This document shows positions 36,347 to 45,386 of a stretch of 64,000 bases of DNA, in pieces. The notes under the pieces were generated by a model. The model worked only from the letters and a program-made list of their open reading frames with translations. It had not been told where the DNA came from and made no database searches. A program made the translations under genes and the position numbers. Each line of letters begins with the position of its first letter. Position 1 is the stretch's first letter. The stretch is from the NCBI RefSeq assembly GCF_027627455.1, contig NZ_CP115483.1, positions 3,782,001 through 3,846,000 of the forward strand, given 5' to 3'. Source of the stretch: Sphingobacterium sp. SYP-B4668 (GTDB taxonomy: Bacteria > Bacteroidota > Bacteroidia > Sphingobacteriales > Sphingobacteriaceae).

Positions 36347-39300
36347 TTAAAAGTTTGCCTGTACGCCCATGGTCACAGTCCGAATATTCGGATATCTTGT
36401 ACCGTTGTTGGTATTCAATTCAGGATCCCACAGTTTAAATTTGCTCCAGTACAGCAGATTGACCCCTTGTACATATATACGCGCATTCTTCATCCCGATA
36501 CTTTGAAATGTTCCCTTTTTTAAGTTGTATCCCAAATCTATTGTCTTTAACCTTAAAAAATCAATATCTTTTACCCACCAACTGGATGACACTGCGTTGT
36601 TCTTATTGGCCGCATTTCCATAAGCCAAGCGAGGATAGAATGCGTTTGGATTTGGATTCTCTTCTGTCCAACGATCTTCTGCTATTGCAAATAAATTACT
36701 ACGTTCGGCACCGGTACTATTATTGAAAGGAATGATTCCATCGCCAGATATTTGACGATCTGCTCCTGATATCCCTTGGAAGAAAGCCCCAAAATAAAAC
36801 TGTTTATACGTCAAATTGAATCCAAATCCATATATAGTATTGGGTATATCCCCATTACCGATACGCATAATGTCATTAGCATTCACAATACCATCTCCAT
36901 TCAAATCCTTATATTTAATATCACCCACGCGTTGTGCTCCTAAAGCAGTTTGATCGGCATGCGCATTGATTTCTTCCTCAGATTGAAACAATCCATCAGC
37001 GACATACCCAAATCTAGAAAGGTAGTTGACACCTCTTCTTTCCATGTAAGGAAACGGTTGTCGAGGTTGGTCATTTTCGATCACTTTGTCTTTATTGTAT
37101 GTAAAAGTTGCACGCATATCCAAGTATACTTGTCCAAGCGCTAGCGGCGCCATCTCGACTGTCGCATCTATCCCTTTATTGTCAATAATTCCTAAATTAC
37201 CCCAAGGTGAGCTGTTCAAGCCTACATATCCCGGAAGCGCCCCTCTTTGTAAGAATACGCCTGATCTTCTTTCTTTAAAGAGATCAACCGTTAGCGACAA
37301 TTTAGACTTTAAAGTTTTCACTTCAATCCCGAGATTTTGCTTATGCGCTTCGGCCCATCTGACATTCGTGCCATAGTCACTTATAGCTGTACCACCATAG
37401 GTCACATTGTTAGATCCGTTACCAAACGTATACCCCCCAGCTCCAGTATTGACCAAGGTTAGATATCCAAACCTACGAACCCCACTGTTGATATCCAATG
37501 CGCCACCATCACCCACGGTACCATTAGAGTATCGTAATTTCAAGAAATCAACCGCATCTTTCACCGGTTCAAAGAATCGTTCATTAGACACGACCCATCC
37601 CACACCGAATGATGGGAAAAAGCCAAATTTCATATCTGGAGCAAAGTTTTCAGACCCATTATATCCGAAATTTCCCTCCACAAAATACTTATCTGCATAC
37701 GAGTATGTAAGACGTCCTGCAAGTCCCTGACTCCTAAATGGCAGCGAAGAGGTGACACTATTGGCAAAGGCGAATGTCTTTTCACGCTGATTATAGAGCA
37801 ACATGGCGCTGATCGTATGATCATCAGCAATTGTTTTACTATAGTTAAGAGAAGCTTCCGTATAGAATTGACGATTCGAGTCATTGTCTTTTGAAAAGGC
37901 CAAGTCATCCGTGCCTTGAGAAATACTATTCAAGATAGGGTTTCCACTTTCATCATAAGGGAACAGACGGTTAATCATGTAGGTACTTCTTCTGCGTGTC
38001 CGATTAATGGTATGTGAATTCCAAATATCAAAAGAATACAAAGCCGAAAACGTAAGCCCAGGTACCCAAAACTTAAGGTCTTGTGTCAATCTGGCGTTGG
38101 TCATGATCTGATTCGAAAAAATATTCTGAAAACCAGTCTGTGTGACATCAGCATAGGGATTAGGCTGTGCACCCGCGGAACTCACCCCGGGGACTAGATT
38201 ACCAGGATACATAACCGGATACAAAACAGGGTTAGTCTGCATTACATTTGCAAAAGCATTCTGTGGATTGATTCCGGGATAGTTGGTATTGGCGACATAT
38301 CCCTGTACACCTAAGTCAAACTTGGTCGTAGTCGTCCAATTCATCGAGACATTAGACGTAAAGTTGTAACGCTTGAAACGAGTAGATGCATCATAACTCT
38401 GCAAGGCATCCGTACGAAGCAAGCTTTCTTCATCATAATAGGCTCCCGACACATAGTAATTTGCGAAATCAGATCCACCTCTCGCACTAAAGTTAGCTCT
38501 TTTATTCCCAGACACATTTCTGAATAGTTCGTCCATCCAGTTAACATTGGGATACAACAACGGATCGGTCCCTAGTATGGTATTGTTGATGTAATTATTG
38601 GAATATTCCTTCGTCAAGCCGGAAGCCAACCTGGCTTCATTACGAAGTAGCATATAGGTCACTCCATCTGTCAACTCAGGTCTCTTCGTGAATGAAGTGA
38701 TCCCTTGGTTATAATTAAACATCAAGGTCGGTTTACCTGTTATCCCCTTCTTTGTCGTGATCAAGATGACGCCATTAGCTCCAGCCACACCGTACACTGC
38801 CGTTGCAGACGCATCCTTCAAGATCGTAAAGGAAGAGATATCCTCTGGATCGAAGCTATCGATATCCCGTCCCTGAATTCCATCAACCACGACCAGTGGA
38901 GCGGCACTATTTCCTGATTGATTGAAAGTTGAAATACCTCTTATCCAAAGATCTGCTCCATCTGACCCAGGCAATCCTGTACGTTGCACGCCCACCAAAC
39001 CAGCTATTCGCCCCGCAAGTGCCGCGCTCAGATTGGCGATTGGGACTTTTAGATCCTCGACTTTGACCGTTGACTGTGCACCCACTAAGCTTATTTTTTT
39101 CTGTTGACCGTAACCCACGACAACGACTTCATTAATGCTATTGTTGATGGCTTTCAAGGTTATATTCAAATTTATCGTATTATTGATGACAGTTCGATAG
39201 TCCTCATAGCCAATAAACCGAACCACGACAGTGTCTCCTCTACCGGCAAGGATATTGAATTGTCCCATATTATTGGTTGCCATCGAATTTTTTGATCGTG

Positions 39301-39451
39301 TATTAATGACGGTCACCCCGTCCAAGGGATTGTTAAGCTCATCTTTGACTACACCCGTAATTTCTAACTGCGTATTGCTCTGGGCAATAGTCTCAGACAT
39401 ACAGATGACACCAATCATCACCACGAGCGTGATAAGTAACGTTCTTTTCAT
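36347..39451 (-). CDS. SusC-family TonB-dependent transporter (mannan/N-glycan locus)
   Basis: A 1034-residue transporter with a signal peptide, an N-terminal carboxypeptidase-regulatory-like domain (GVVKDELNNPLDGVTVINTRSK), the motif INEVVVVGYGQQKKISLVGA, plug elements APLVVVDGIQGRD and ANGVILITTKKG, and a beta-barrel ending VQANF. It sits between the discoidin-fold lipoprotein gene (39-bp gap) and susD. With two GH92 enzymes in the operon it probably imports manno-oligosaccharides or N-glycan fragments. Confidence 0.96.
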   Translation of the reverse strand: MKRTLLITLVVMIGVICMSETIAQSNTQLEITGVVKDELNNPLDGVTVINTRSKNSMATNNMGQFNILAGRGDTVVVRFIGYEDYRTVINNTINLNITLKAINNSINEVVVVGYGQQKKISLVGAQSTVKVEDLKVPIANLSAALAGRIAGLVGVQRTGLPGSDGADLWIRGISTFNQSGNSAAPLVVVDGIQGRDIDSFDPEDISSFTILKDASATAVYGVAGANGVILITTKKGITGKPTLMFNYNQGITSFTKRPELTDGVTYMLLRNEARLASGLTKEYSNNYINNTILGTDPLLYPNVNWMDELFRNVSGNKRANFSARGGSDFANYYVSGAYYDEESLLRTDALQSYDASTRFKRYNFTSNVSMNWTTTTKFDLGVQGYVANTNYPGINPQNAFANVMQTNPVLYPVMYPGNLVPGVSSAGAQPNPYADVTQTGFQNIFSNQIMTNARLTQDLKFWVPGLTFSALYSFDIWNSHTINRTRRRSTYMINRLFPYDESGNPILNSISQGTDDLAFSKDNDSNRQFYTEASLNYSKTIADDHTISAMLLYNQREKTFAFANSVTSSLPFRSQGLAGRLTYSYADKYFVEGNFGYNGSENFAPDMKFGFFPSFGVGWVVSNERFFEPVKDAVDFLKLRYSNGTVGDGGALDINSGVRRFGYLTLVNTGAGGYTFGNGSNNVTYGGTAISDYGTNVRWAEAHKQNLGIEVKTLKSKLSLTVDLFKERRSGVFLQRGALPGYVGLNSSPWGNLGIIDNKGIDATVEMAPLALGQVYLDMRATFTYNKDKVIENDQPRQPFPYMERRGVNYLSRFGYVADGLFQSEEEINAHADQTALGAQRVGDIKYKDLNGDGIVNANDIMRIGNGDIPNTIYGFGFNLTYKQFYFGAFFQGISGADRQISGDGIIPFNNSTGAERSNLFAIAEDRWTEENPNPNAFYPRLAYGNAANKNNAVSSSWWVKDIDFLRLKTIDLGYNLKKGTFQSIGMKNARIYVQGVNLLYWSKFKLWDPELNTNNGTRYPNIRTVTMGVQANF

Positions 39452-39490
39452 GTTTAGTTTTTTGTTTAGTGATTGCGTAAAAAAGATTGG

Positions 39491-40051
39491 TTATTCGGGC
39501 ACATTGTTAACTCGCCACTCTGCAAGCTGAAAGAGTCCACTACCATCACGTATAGCAGTTATGCTCAAGCGATAATACCTATACTTCTCTTTGTTGGGTA
39601 CATCGAAGCGTACCTTTTGATCTCTAGAAGCAAATAAATAACCTTGCTTGGTATCTATCGTCGTCCAAGTCGTACCATCATTAGAACCAGCGAATGTCCA
39701 GTCCTTGGGATCACGCCCCTGTGCATCATTCGCCGATGCCAAGATATAGGACCCTACCGCAATACCACCTGGGAAGGACAATTGGAGATAGAGATCATCC
39801 ACATAAGGATTGATCAGAAATTTGGTCTTGTAGTCATTGTCGACTACTTTCGGAGAACCTTCATTGGCTGTCTTCCCGCCCGAGTTTTCGCGGTTGACAG
39901 CAAGAACACCATAGGCGGTTATATCCATTTCGGGCTCCTTTTCAGGTTCCAATAGGTCATAGTGCCTTGTCTCGGTTTTTTCGCATGCTGTCAGACAGAT
40001 AAAGAGCCCCAAGAGGGCGCATAGCTGTTTAAATTTAGTTAGCTTTTTCAT
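39491..40051 (-). CDS. Discoidin (F5/8 type C)-fold lipoprotein, putative surface glycan-binding protein
   Basis: A 186-residue lipoprotein (LGLFICLTAC lipobox). The remainder is one F5/8 type C-like beta-sandwich: NEGSPKVVDNDYKTKFLIN, LQLSFPGGIAVGSYILASANDAQGRDPKDWTFAGSNDGTTWTTID, then RYYRLSITAIRDGSGLFQLAEW. Such domains bind carbohydrates. It is the first gene of the GH92 operon, before susC, whereas extra glycan-binding lipoproteins usually follow susD. The tandem 11-bp repeats at 40118-40139 lie just upstream. A role in capturing the glycan or holding the SusCD complex is inferred. Confidence 0.85.
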   Translation of the reverse strand: MKKLTKFKQLCALLGLFICLTACEKTETRHYDLLEPEKEPEMDITAYGVLAVNRENSGGKTANEGSPKVVDNDYKTKFLINPYVDDLYLQLSFPGGIAVGSYILASANDAQGRDPKDWTFAGSNDGTTWTTIDTKQGYLFASRDQKVRFDVPNKEKYRYYRLSITAIRDGSGLFQLAEWRVNNVPE

Positions 40052-40117
40052 AAATTAAGGTGAATTGAAATACTAAAACGGATTAGCAAATCGAAATTAC
40101 GAAGCCTTAATTAATAA

Positions 40118-40139
40118 AGTTGTTAACCAGTTGTTAATG
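40118..40139. promoter_or_regulatory. Tandem 11-bp direct repeats upstream of the GH92 operon
   Basis: AGTTGTTAACC (40118-40128) and AGTTGTTAATG (40129-40139) repeat with exactly 11-bp periodicity, the spacing of OmpR/PhoB-family boxes. On the minus strand they read TTAACAACT twice and lie 67-88 bp before the discoidin gene start. A weak -7 (TAATTTCG, 40099-40092) is positioned so that the nearer repeat overlaps the -33 region, as at activator-dependent promoters. The likely binder is the OmpR-type regulator encoded immediately upstream. Confidence 0.55.
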
Positions 40140-40146
40140 ACAAAAA

Positions 40147-40830
40147 TCAGGTGTTGGGAGCACGAAAGATAAACCCGACTTTAAAAACTGTTTCCAACTG
40201 TACATTGTTGGAATGGGACAATAGCTTGCGTATCCGAGAGACAAATACATCCAAGCTTCTTCCTAAAAAATAATCATTTTCTCCCCAAACAGCCAATAAG
40301 ATATCCTCCCGCTTCAAGACACGATTGGCATTAAGTGCAAAGTATTTCCAAACTTCAAATTCCCGCTCGGTCAGATTCACCTGATGGTCATTTTGGAAGA
40401 CTAACATCATCTGATCCTGTACCAATCTAATATCTCCAATATACAAATCTGCGGACCGTCTCACTTGTTGGCGATTGATGATGTTGTGTATACGCCAAGA
40501 AAGTTCTTCGATGTCAAAAGGTTTAGTGATGTAATCATCTCCTCCCAATTTGAGTCCTTGGATTTTACTTTCCTTATTATTCCTAGCTGTCAAGAAGACA
40601 AATCGTTGCTCAGGGTAGCTTTCCAAAAGTTGGCTGACGAGCTCAAAACCTGTATCATCTGGCAATTGTACATCAACAATTAACAAATCGAAAAGTTGTC
40701 TACTGCAAAGCTCTTCCGCTTGGCGACAAGTTGTCGCTAATGTAGTATCGAATCCCGAAGAAATCAAGTACTGTTGTGTGACAATTCCCAAGTCTACATC
40801 ATCTTCAATCATGAGTATCTTTCCCGTCAT
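40147..40830 (-). CDS. OmpR-family response regulator
   Basis: About 227 residues from the ATG at 40830. The receiver domain has acidic residues at 10-11, phospho-acceptor Asp53 (LIVDVQLPD), FLTARN and Lys in YITKPFD. The C-terminal winged helix (VNLTEREFEVWKYFALNANRVLKREDILLAVWG..RSLDVFVSRIRKLL) is the OmpR/PhoB type. It follows the sensor kinase gene by 13 bp, giving a cognate pair, and ends 95 bp before the GH92 operon, whose promoter region contains an 11-bp tandem repeat suited to this family. Confidence 0.95.
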   Translation of the reverse strand: MTGKILMIEDDVDLGIVTQQYLISSGFDTTLATTCRQAEELCSRQLFDLLIVDVQLPDDTGFELVSQLLESYPEQRFVFLTARNNKESKIQGLKLGGDDYITKPFDIEELSWRIHNIINRQQVRRSADLYIGDIRLVQDQMMLVFQNDHQVNLTEREFEVWKYFALNANRVLKREDILLAVWGENDYFLGRSLDVFVSRIRKLLSHSNNVQLETVFKVGFIFRAPNT

Positions 40831-40843
40831 CTTCTCAATTTTT

Positions 40844-42256
40844 CTAGCATATATGGACAATTGGTATATAGAGAATAAATTCGGTTCCACTTTTGGGAGT
40901 AGTCTCCACTTCTATCCGCCAGCCATGTTCGGCTGCAGACTGCTGCACATAGTATAACCCTAGCCCCACCCCATTCTTAGGTTGTTCTTGCCTACCTCTA
41001 TAAAATTTGGTAAACATATGTGTGTAGGTCTCCCGATCCATACCATCCCCATTGTCTTTCACATGTAAGGTGATGATATGTTCTTCGCGTGTGGTCCAAA
41101 TACTGATTTCCTTATCTTGGACACTATTGTATTTAACGCCGTTTTCGACTAAATTATTCATGAGCGTAGTAAACATAAACCTATTAGTCAAAAAATTGAC
41201 AGGCCCTTCATCCGATTCTCTATGATAAGCCATCTTAGCCTCGGTTCCATACTTGATTTGCAGGTCAGTAGCAATCTCTTCAAGTAATTCATGTAGATTA
41301 TAAACATCTTTTTCTACATGATATGGGCTAAATTTACTCACATTGATGGCTTGGTTGATTAATTTATCCAATCGACCCGTTTGCCTGTCAATAATGTCCA
41401 AATTGATATGGATTGTATCCTTTCCAGTGATGGCTATATCCCTTCTTACATTTTTACTTGCTACTTGTATAGTCGCTAAAGGCGTATTGAATTCATGTGT
41501 AATATTATTAAGAAAATCGGTAGTCATCTCATTCATTTTCTTTTGTTTGACCCAATTATTAAAGGTCAAGAAATAAATGGCTACCACCGCCAACAAGCAA
41601 CAGCCTGATAACAATAGCAGCGGCAAGATGTCCTTGATAATCGCAAGCATTCGCCCTTCCTTATCAGCATAGAGAGCAAATTCAACTCTATTGCTATATT
41701 TTTGATGCGATGAAATGGACAAACTAGATACCAATTGATCGCTCTTTTGAAACTGTGTTTCACCACTGATGATTACAGGAATATCTTCCGTAGACATCTT
41801 ACTAGGTACCAGGTCGATATAAGTACGACCATCAAAAGTCACCGATAACCCCCAAAGGACGAGAGAATACTTAAATTTAGGTTCCAAACCTTCTTTCTTT
41901 AGCAAATGGACAAACAGGCTATCCATTGGTGACTCCCGTCGAAGTTGAGCAACAATTCTGTCGTATATTTCACTTCCTTTACTTTTGAACTGCTTGCCAT
42001 CTGAATGGTAAAGTTTTTCCAAATCACGCATTTGCGGCCGCAGTATCGAATCGATTATTGCCTGCCCCCCAGGGTAAAGCTTATCATTGATAATTGCCTT
42101 TTCATAAGCCGCTTTTAGTTTGCTCTTTTCTGTCTTAAACAAATCCTTGCTCTTGATTTCATAAGTACTCGAAATCAGCTGATACTGTAGGAGCATCAAC
42201 ACCACGAAACTGATAATGGCGATCAGTTTATAAAGTCGTTCGGTATTCAGGTGCAT
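40844..42256 (-). CDS. Sensor histidine kinase of the GH92-linked two-component system
   Basis: A 470-residue kinase with one transmembrane segment near residues 11-28, a periplasmic domain of about 180 residues with no family I recognise, and a second transmembrane segment (about 211-231). The HisKA domain has His254 in FLNNITHEFNTPL. The HATPase domain has NLVENGVKYN, DNGDGM and NGVGLGLYYV. It pairs with the OmpR-type regulator downstream. A -7-like TACATTTG lies on the minus strand at 42313-42306, 50 bp before the start, without a clear -33. The periplasmic domain probably senses a glycan product or surface state. Confidence 0.93.
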   Translation of the reverse strand: MHLNTERLYKLIAIISFVVLMLLQYQLISSTYEIKSKDLFKTEKSKLKAAYEKAIINDKLYPGGQAIIDSILRPQMRDLEKLYHSDGKQFKSKGSEIYDRIVAQLRRESPMDSLFVHLLKKEGLEPKFKYSLVLWGLSVTFDGRTYIDLVPSKMSTEDIPVIISGETQFQKSDQLVSSLSISSHQKYSNRVEFALYADKEGRMLAIIKDILPLLLLSGCCLLAVVAIYFLTFNNWVKQKKMNEMTTDFLNNITHEFNTPLATIQVASKNVRRDIAITGKDTIHINLDIIDRQTGRLDKLINQAINVSKFSPYHVEKDVYNLHELLEEIATDLQIKYGTEAKMAYHRESDEGPVNFLTNRFMFTTLMNNLVENGVKYNSVQDKEISIWTTREEHIITLHVKDNGDGMDRETYTHMFTKFYRGRQEQPKNGVGLGLYYVQQSAAEHGWRIEVETTPKSGTEFILYIPIVHIC

Positions 42257-42432
42257 ACGTGGTGCATGGGGTTATAGAAATTCGGTAATTTTATTTTGAA
42301 GTTTTCAAATGTACATTTTTATTTTTTGATTTAAAAAGCAGTCCATATCCCTCTGTAATCTAAGTCCATAATTAACAGCGGATATATAATACCCCTTCCC
42401 ACTCGTCTTTACCCAAACAAATAGTAGTAAAG

Positions 42433-42553
42433 AAAATGAAAATAAATTTGTCTTAGTGTTTATTATACACTATCTTTGTCTTATCATAATTTAGGTTTAT
42501 AATTGGTTATAAAGGTTTCCACTCTCCCCGTTTGGAAACCTTTTCTTTTTTAT
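42433..42553. repeat. 121-bp direct repeat, left copy
   Basis: 119 of 121 bases are identical to 45593-45713 in the same orientation. The only differences are two adjacent bases just after the -7 element (CT here, TC there). The two copies bracket the P-type ATPase and Fur-family genes. The repeat boundaries coincide with a complete promoter-terminator unit. Confidence 0.95.
42484..42551 (+). ncRNA. Candidate small RNA, left copy (about 68 nt)
   Basis: A Bacteroidetes promoter (TTTG at 42447-42450, 20 bp, TATCTTTG at 42471-42478) is followed by about 30 nt containing three ATAAnnGGTT-like units. An intrinsic terminator comes next: 10-bp stem AAAGGTTTCC (42511-42520) and GGAAACCTTT (42534-42543), C-rich loop ACTCTCCCCGTTT, then a T-rich tract. 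No start codon with a usable frame is present. The C-rich loop could pair with G-rich mRNA sites. The start and end of the transcript are predictions. Confidence 0.6.
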
Positions 42554-42682
42554 CCATCATGCCTTGTCAATTCTTTTATCGTATGTGCATTTATGCATAT
42601 AATAGCGAGGCCATTAATCCACACAAAGACGAATACGAGCCCATCATTAAATTATATCATGCATAAGGTATAATGTAACTAC

Positions 42683-42715
42683 TATGTAGGTTTTATGTAG
42701 GTTCTATGTAGATAT
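42683..42715. repeat. Three tandem 11-bp repeats (TATGTAGGTTT type)
   Basis: TATGTAGGTTT (42683-42693), TATGTAGGTTC (42694-42704) and TATGTAGATAT (42705-42715) follow each other without gaps. The last unit also forms an inverted repeat CTATGTA/TACATAG spaced by 7 bp. The 11-bp period places each unit on the same helix face, as expected for a protein-binding array. The function is unknown. Confidence 0.8.
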
Positions 42716-42851
42716 AATACATAGTTAATAGCTATATATCATATACATTATCATTACCTTATTTATACAAGATAGTAACACAATACATATACAACTCAAG
42801 CATAACGATAGTTGCTATTTAACTTATTTCGCGTTGTGTATTGGTCACGTA

Positions 42852-44894
42852 TTAAAATTTCATTTTCTGGATTCTAATTGCATTCAAAATAGCAATCAGG
42901 GACACGCCAACATCTGCAAACACCGCTTCCCACATGGTAGCTAGACCACCGGCACCCAATATCAATACAATACCTTTCACGACAAATGCCAAGGTGATAT
43001 TTTGCCAGACCACACGTTTGGTCTGTTTACCAATTTGAATTGCGAGGGGGATTTTAGACGGTTTGTCATCCTGTATCACCACGTCTGCGGTTTCAATCGT
43101 CGCATCACTTCCCAACCCACCCATTGCAATACCAACATCACTCAGAGCCACCACAGGTGCATCGTTCACACCATCACCTACAAAGGCTACTGTCATATTT
43201 CGGGCTTTTATCTCTTTCAGCCTGTTGACCTTATCTTCGGGTAGTAAGTCGCCATAAGCCTGATCTATCCCCAATTGTTCGGCAACATACCTTACCACCG
43301 TACTTTTGTCGCCACTCAGCATTGTAGCCTTTACTTGAAGTTTGTGCAACTGCTCTATGGTATACTTCGCATCCGCTTTGATACGATCTGCTATCGTAAT
43401 ATACCCCACAAACTTGCCCTCATACGCTACAGCAATCGTCGTGTAGACGATAGATGCCGGATCCACATCATACTTCACTTGAAATCTATCCAACAACTTG
43501 AAATTTCCCACTAACAATTCCTTACCCTTTACCAGTGCGCGCAGTCCGTGTCCTGCTATTTCCTCGACATTGCCCATCTCCAGTGTATTGTCCACGGCAC
43601 CAACATGTTGATGAATGGCAGTTGCTACCGGGTGCGTGCTGTTGCTTTCCAAAGCATTGACCATCTTCAAGATCTCCTCTTTATCAAATTCAGGCTTGAA
43701 GTTGACATCCTGTACGCTGAACACTCCTTCGGTCATCGTACCAGTTTTGTCCATGACCACATGCTGGATGTTAGCCAGTGCGTCCAAGAAATTACTGCCT
43801 TTAAATAAAATTCCATTTCGACTTGCGGCTCCTATTCCTCCAAAATACCCTAGCGGGATAGATATCACCAAAGCACACGGACAAGAAATCACCAAAAATA
43901 CCAATGCCCGATATAACCATTCGCTAAAACTGTAGTCCTGCACAAAAAAATAGGGCAACAAACATATTCCAATCGCCAAAAACACGACAATTGGCGTATA
44001 TACTTTTGCAAACTTGCGGATAAAGAGTTCAGTAGGTGCTTTTTGAGTGGTCGCATTTTGCACCAACTCGAGGATTTTACTAAGTTTACTATCCGTATAG
44101 GCTGCAGTTACACGCACTAAGCTTACCGTATTCAGATTAATCATCCCAGCCAATACCGCTTCCCCTTTCGCTTTACTATCAGGCTTACTTTCTCCCGTCA
44201 GCGCCGCGGTATTGAACGATGCCTTTTCAGAGAGCAGCTCACCATCGAGTCCAAGTTTCTCCCCGGGCTTTAGCTGGATTACAGTCCCTATTTGCGCAGT
44301 CTCGGCTTTAATTATACGCGGTTGGCCATCCACCAACACCGTTACTTCATCCGGTCGTTGATCCAGCAACGCTTTGATATTGCTTTTTGCCCTCGATACC
44401 GCCAAAGTTTGAAAAACCTCGCCCACCGCATAAAACAGCATCACCGCAACGCCTTCAGGATATTCACCAATGGCAAATGCACCAATTGTCGCAATCCCCA
44501 TCAAGAAGAACTCGGAGAATACCTCGCCTTTACCCACGCTGACAAGAGCATCTTTTATTACTGGAAATCCTACCGGTATATATGCGACAATATACCACAA
44601 TGTACGTAACCATCCCGTAAACCAATCCTGTGCAATCCAATTGTCCAGCGCAATGGCCGACATCAAGAGTATAAACGAAAGGATTGCAGGCGAAAACAAC
44701 TTTACCATTCCTCCTTCTACGTTTGAATGATCATGTCCATCATCATCACTATGCCCAGCATGGTCATGTTTACCATTCCCACCAGCCCCCTTTAGCAAGC
44801 TTTTAGCGCCAGCGTCCGTGTATACCCTTGTCGTTTGTCCACAGCAGTCCCCATCATCGGCCGTGCTATATGTATGCTTATGTTTTGTGCTCAT
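42852..44894 (-). CDS. Heavy-metal-transporting P1B-type ATPase, Zn/Cd/Pb-export type
   Basis: A 680-residue metal-export pump. Visible motifs: actuator TGES (234-237), metal-binding CPC in the membrane (338-340), phosphorylation site DKTGTMTEG (Asp382), the nucleotide-domain SNSTHPVATAI (HP motif) and GDGVNDAPVVALSDVGIAMGG. The CPC motif and the C-terminal helix fit the ZntA/CadA group. The N-terminus lacks the usual HMA domain (no GMxCxxC); instead residues 1-62 hold seven His, a CC pair and many Asp, probably a flexible metal-collecting tail. It follows the Fur-family gene by 69 bp in the same direction, so metal-dependent control by that regulator is likely. Confidence 0.93.
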   Translation of the reverse strand: MSTKHKHTYSTADDGDCCGQTTRVYTDAGAKSLLKGAGGNGKHDHAGHSDDDGHDHSNVEGGMVKLFSPAILSFILLMSAIALDNWIAQDWFTGWLRTLWYIVAYIPVGFPVIKDALVSVGKGEVFSEFFLMGIATIGAFAIGEYPEGVAVMLFYAVGEVFQTLAVSRAKSNIKALLDQRPDEVTVLVDGQPRIIKAETAQIGTVIQLKPGEKLGLDGELLSEKASFNTAALTGESKPDSKAKGEAVLAGMINLNTVSLVRVTAAYTDSKLSKILELVQNATTQKAPTELFIRKFAKVYTPIVVFLAIGICLLPYFFVQDYSFSEWLYRALVFLVISCPCALVISIPLGYFGGIGAASRNGILFKGSNFLDALANIQHVVMDKTGTMTEGVFSVQDVNFKPEFDKEEILKMVNALESNSTHPVATAIHQHVGAVDNTLEMGNVEEIAGHGLRALVKGKELLVGNFKLLDRFQVKYDVDPASIVYTTIAVAYEGKFVGYITIADRIKADAKYTIEQLHKLQVKATMLSGDKSTVVRYVAEQLGIDQAYGDLLPEDKVNRLKEIKARNMTVAFVGDGVNDAPVVALSDVGIAMGGLGSDATIETADVVIQDDKPSKIPLAIQIGKQTKRVVWQNITLAFVVKGIVLILGAGGLATMWEAVFADVGVSLIAILNAIRIQKMKF

Positions 44895-44963
44895 ATCTTA
44901 ATTGTTTATCGACATTTAAGTGTTTCTTATCTTTACAAAATTACCTCATACCTGCATGCAATG

Positions 44964-45386
44964 CTATTGCATAGTTTCATCTAAACAATTTTCACATATG
45001 CCCTTCGCAAATAGCCGCACTTCATCGATACGCAAAGTTGCTTGAGAAGGTGCCTGGAAATTAATATCCGTTCGACAGGTCGTCTGCTTGCAAATCCTGC
45101 AGTAGAAATGCAAATGCCAATCTTTATGTGTATCTTCATTACAATCATCACTACATAGCCGATACTTACTGGTACTATTCTCTTGTATACTATGCACGAT
45201 TCCTTTTTCCTCAAAAGTCTTGAGTGTACGGTATATCGTAATCCGATCTGCCGGATAGAAATGATTTTCGATTTCGGATAGTGACCGAGCAACATCCTGA
45301 GAAGCCAAAAAATCATATACCAATATCCGCATACTGGTCGGCTTCGTATTCTTCTCTCGCAACTTATTCTCTATTTCGTCGTTCAT
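44964..45386 (-). CDS. Fur-family metalloregulator (Fur/Zur type)
   Basis: About 140 residues from the ATG at 45386, giving the usual Fur length; the longer frame is rejected because its first 25 residues match nothing. The winged helix (PTSMRILVYDFLASQDVARSLSEIENHF, then DRITIYRTLKTFEEKGIVHSI) is followed by a His/Asp-rich sensing segment (NEDTHKDWHLHFYC) and two CxxC pairs (C96-C99, C131-C134) for structural zinc. The gene order with a Zn/Cd-type ATPase points to zinc sensing. In a Zur-like repressor one would expect uptake genes, so control of an exporter is slightly unusual. The actual metal is not determined. Confidence 0.88.
   Translation of the reverse strand: MNDEIENKLREKNTKPTSMRILVYDFLASQDVARSLSEIENHFYPADRITIYRTLKTFEEKGIVHSIQENSTSKYRLCSDDCNEDTHKDWHLHFYCRICKQTTCRTDINFQAPSQATLRIDEVRLFAKGICENCLDETMQ

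Larger units (their letters stand above)
42257..42851. other. 595-bp intergenic region: repeat unit, iteron-like repeats, kinase promoter
   Basis: It contains the first 121-bp repeat/sRNA candidate (42433-42553), three tandem 11-bp repeats (42683-42715) and the -7-like element of the kinase gene (42313-42306 on the minus strand). The remainder (about 42554-42680 and 42730-42851) is AT-rich with no coding signal. Confidence 0.65.

Noticed and set aside
42683-42715. Short tandem repeats considered as a CRISPR array or replication iterons
   Set aside because: Units of 11 bp without spacers are not CRISPR; no replication gene or DnaA-box cluster is nearby.
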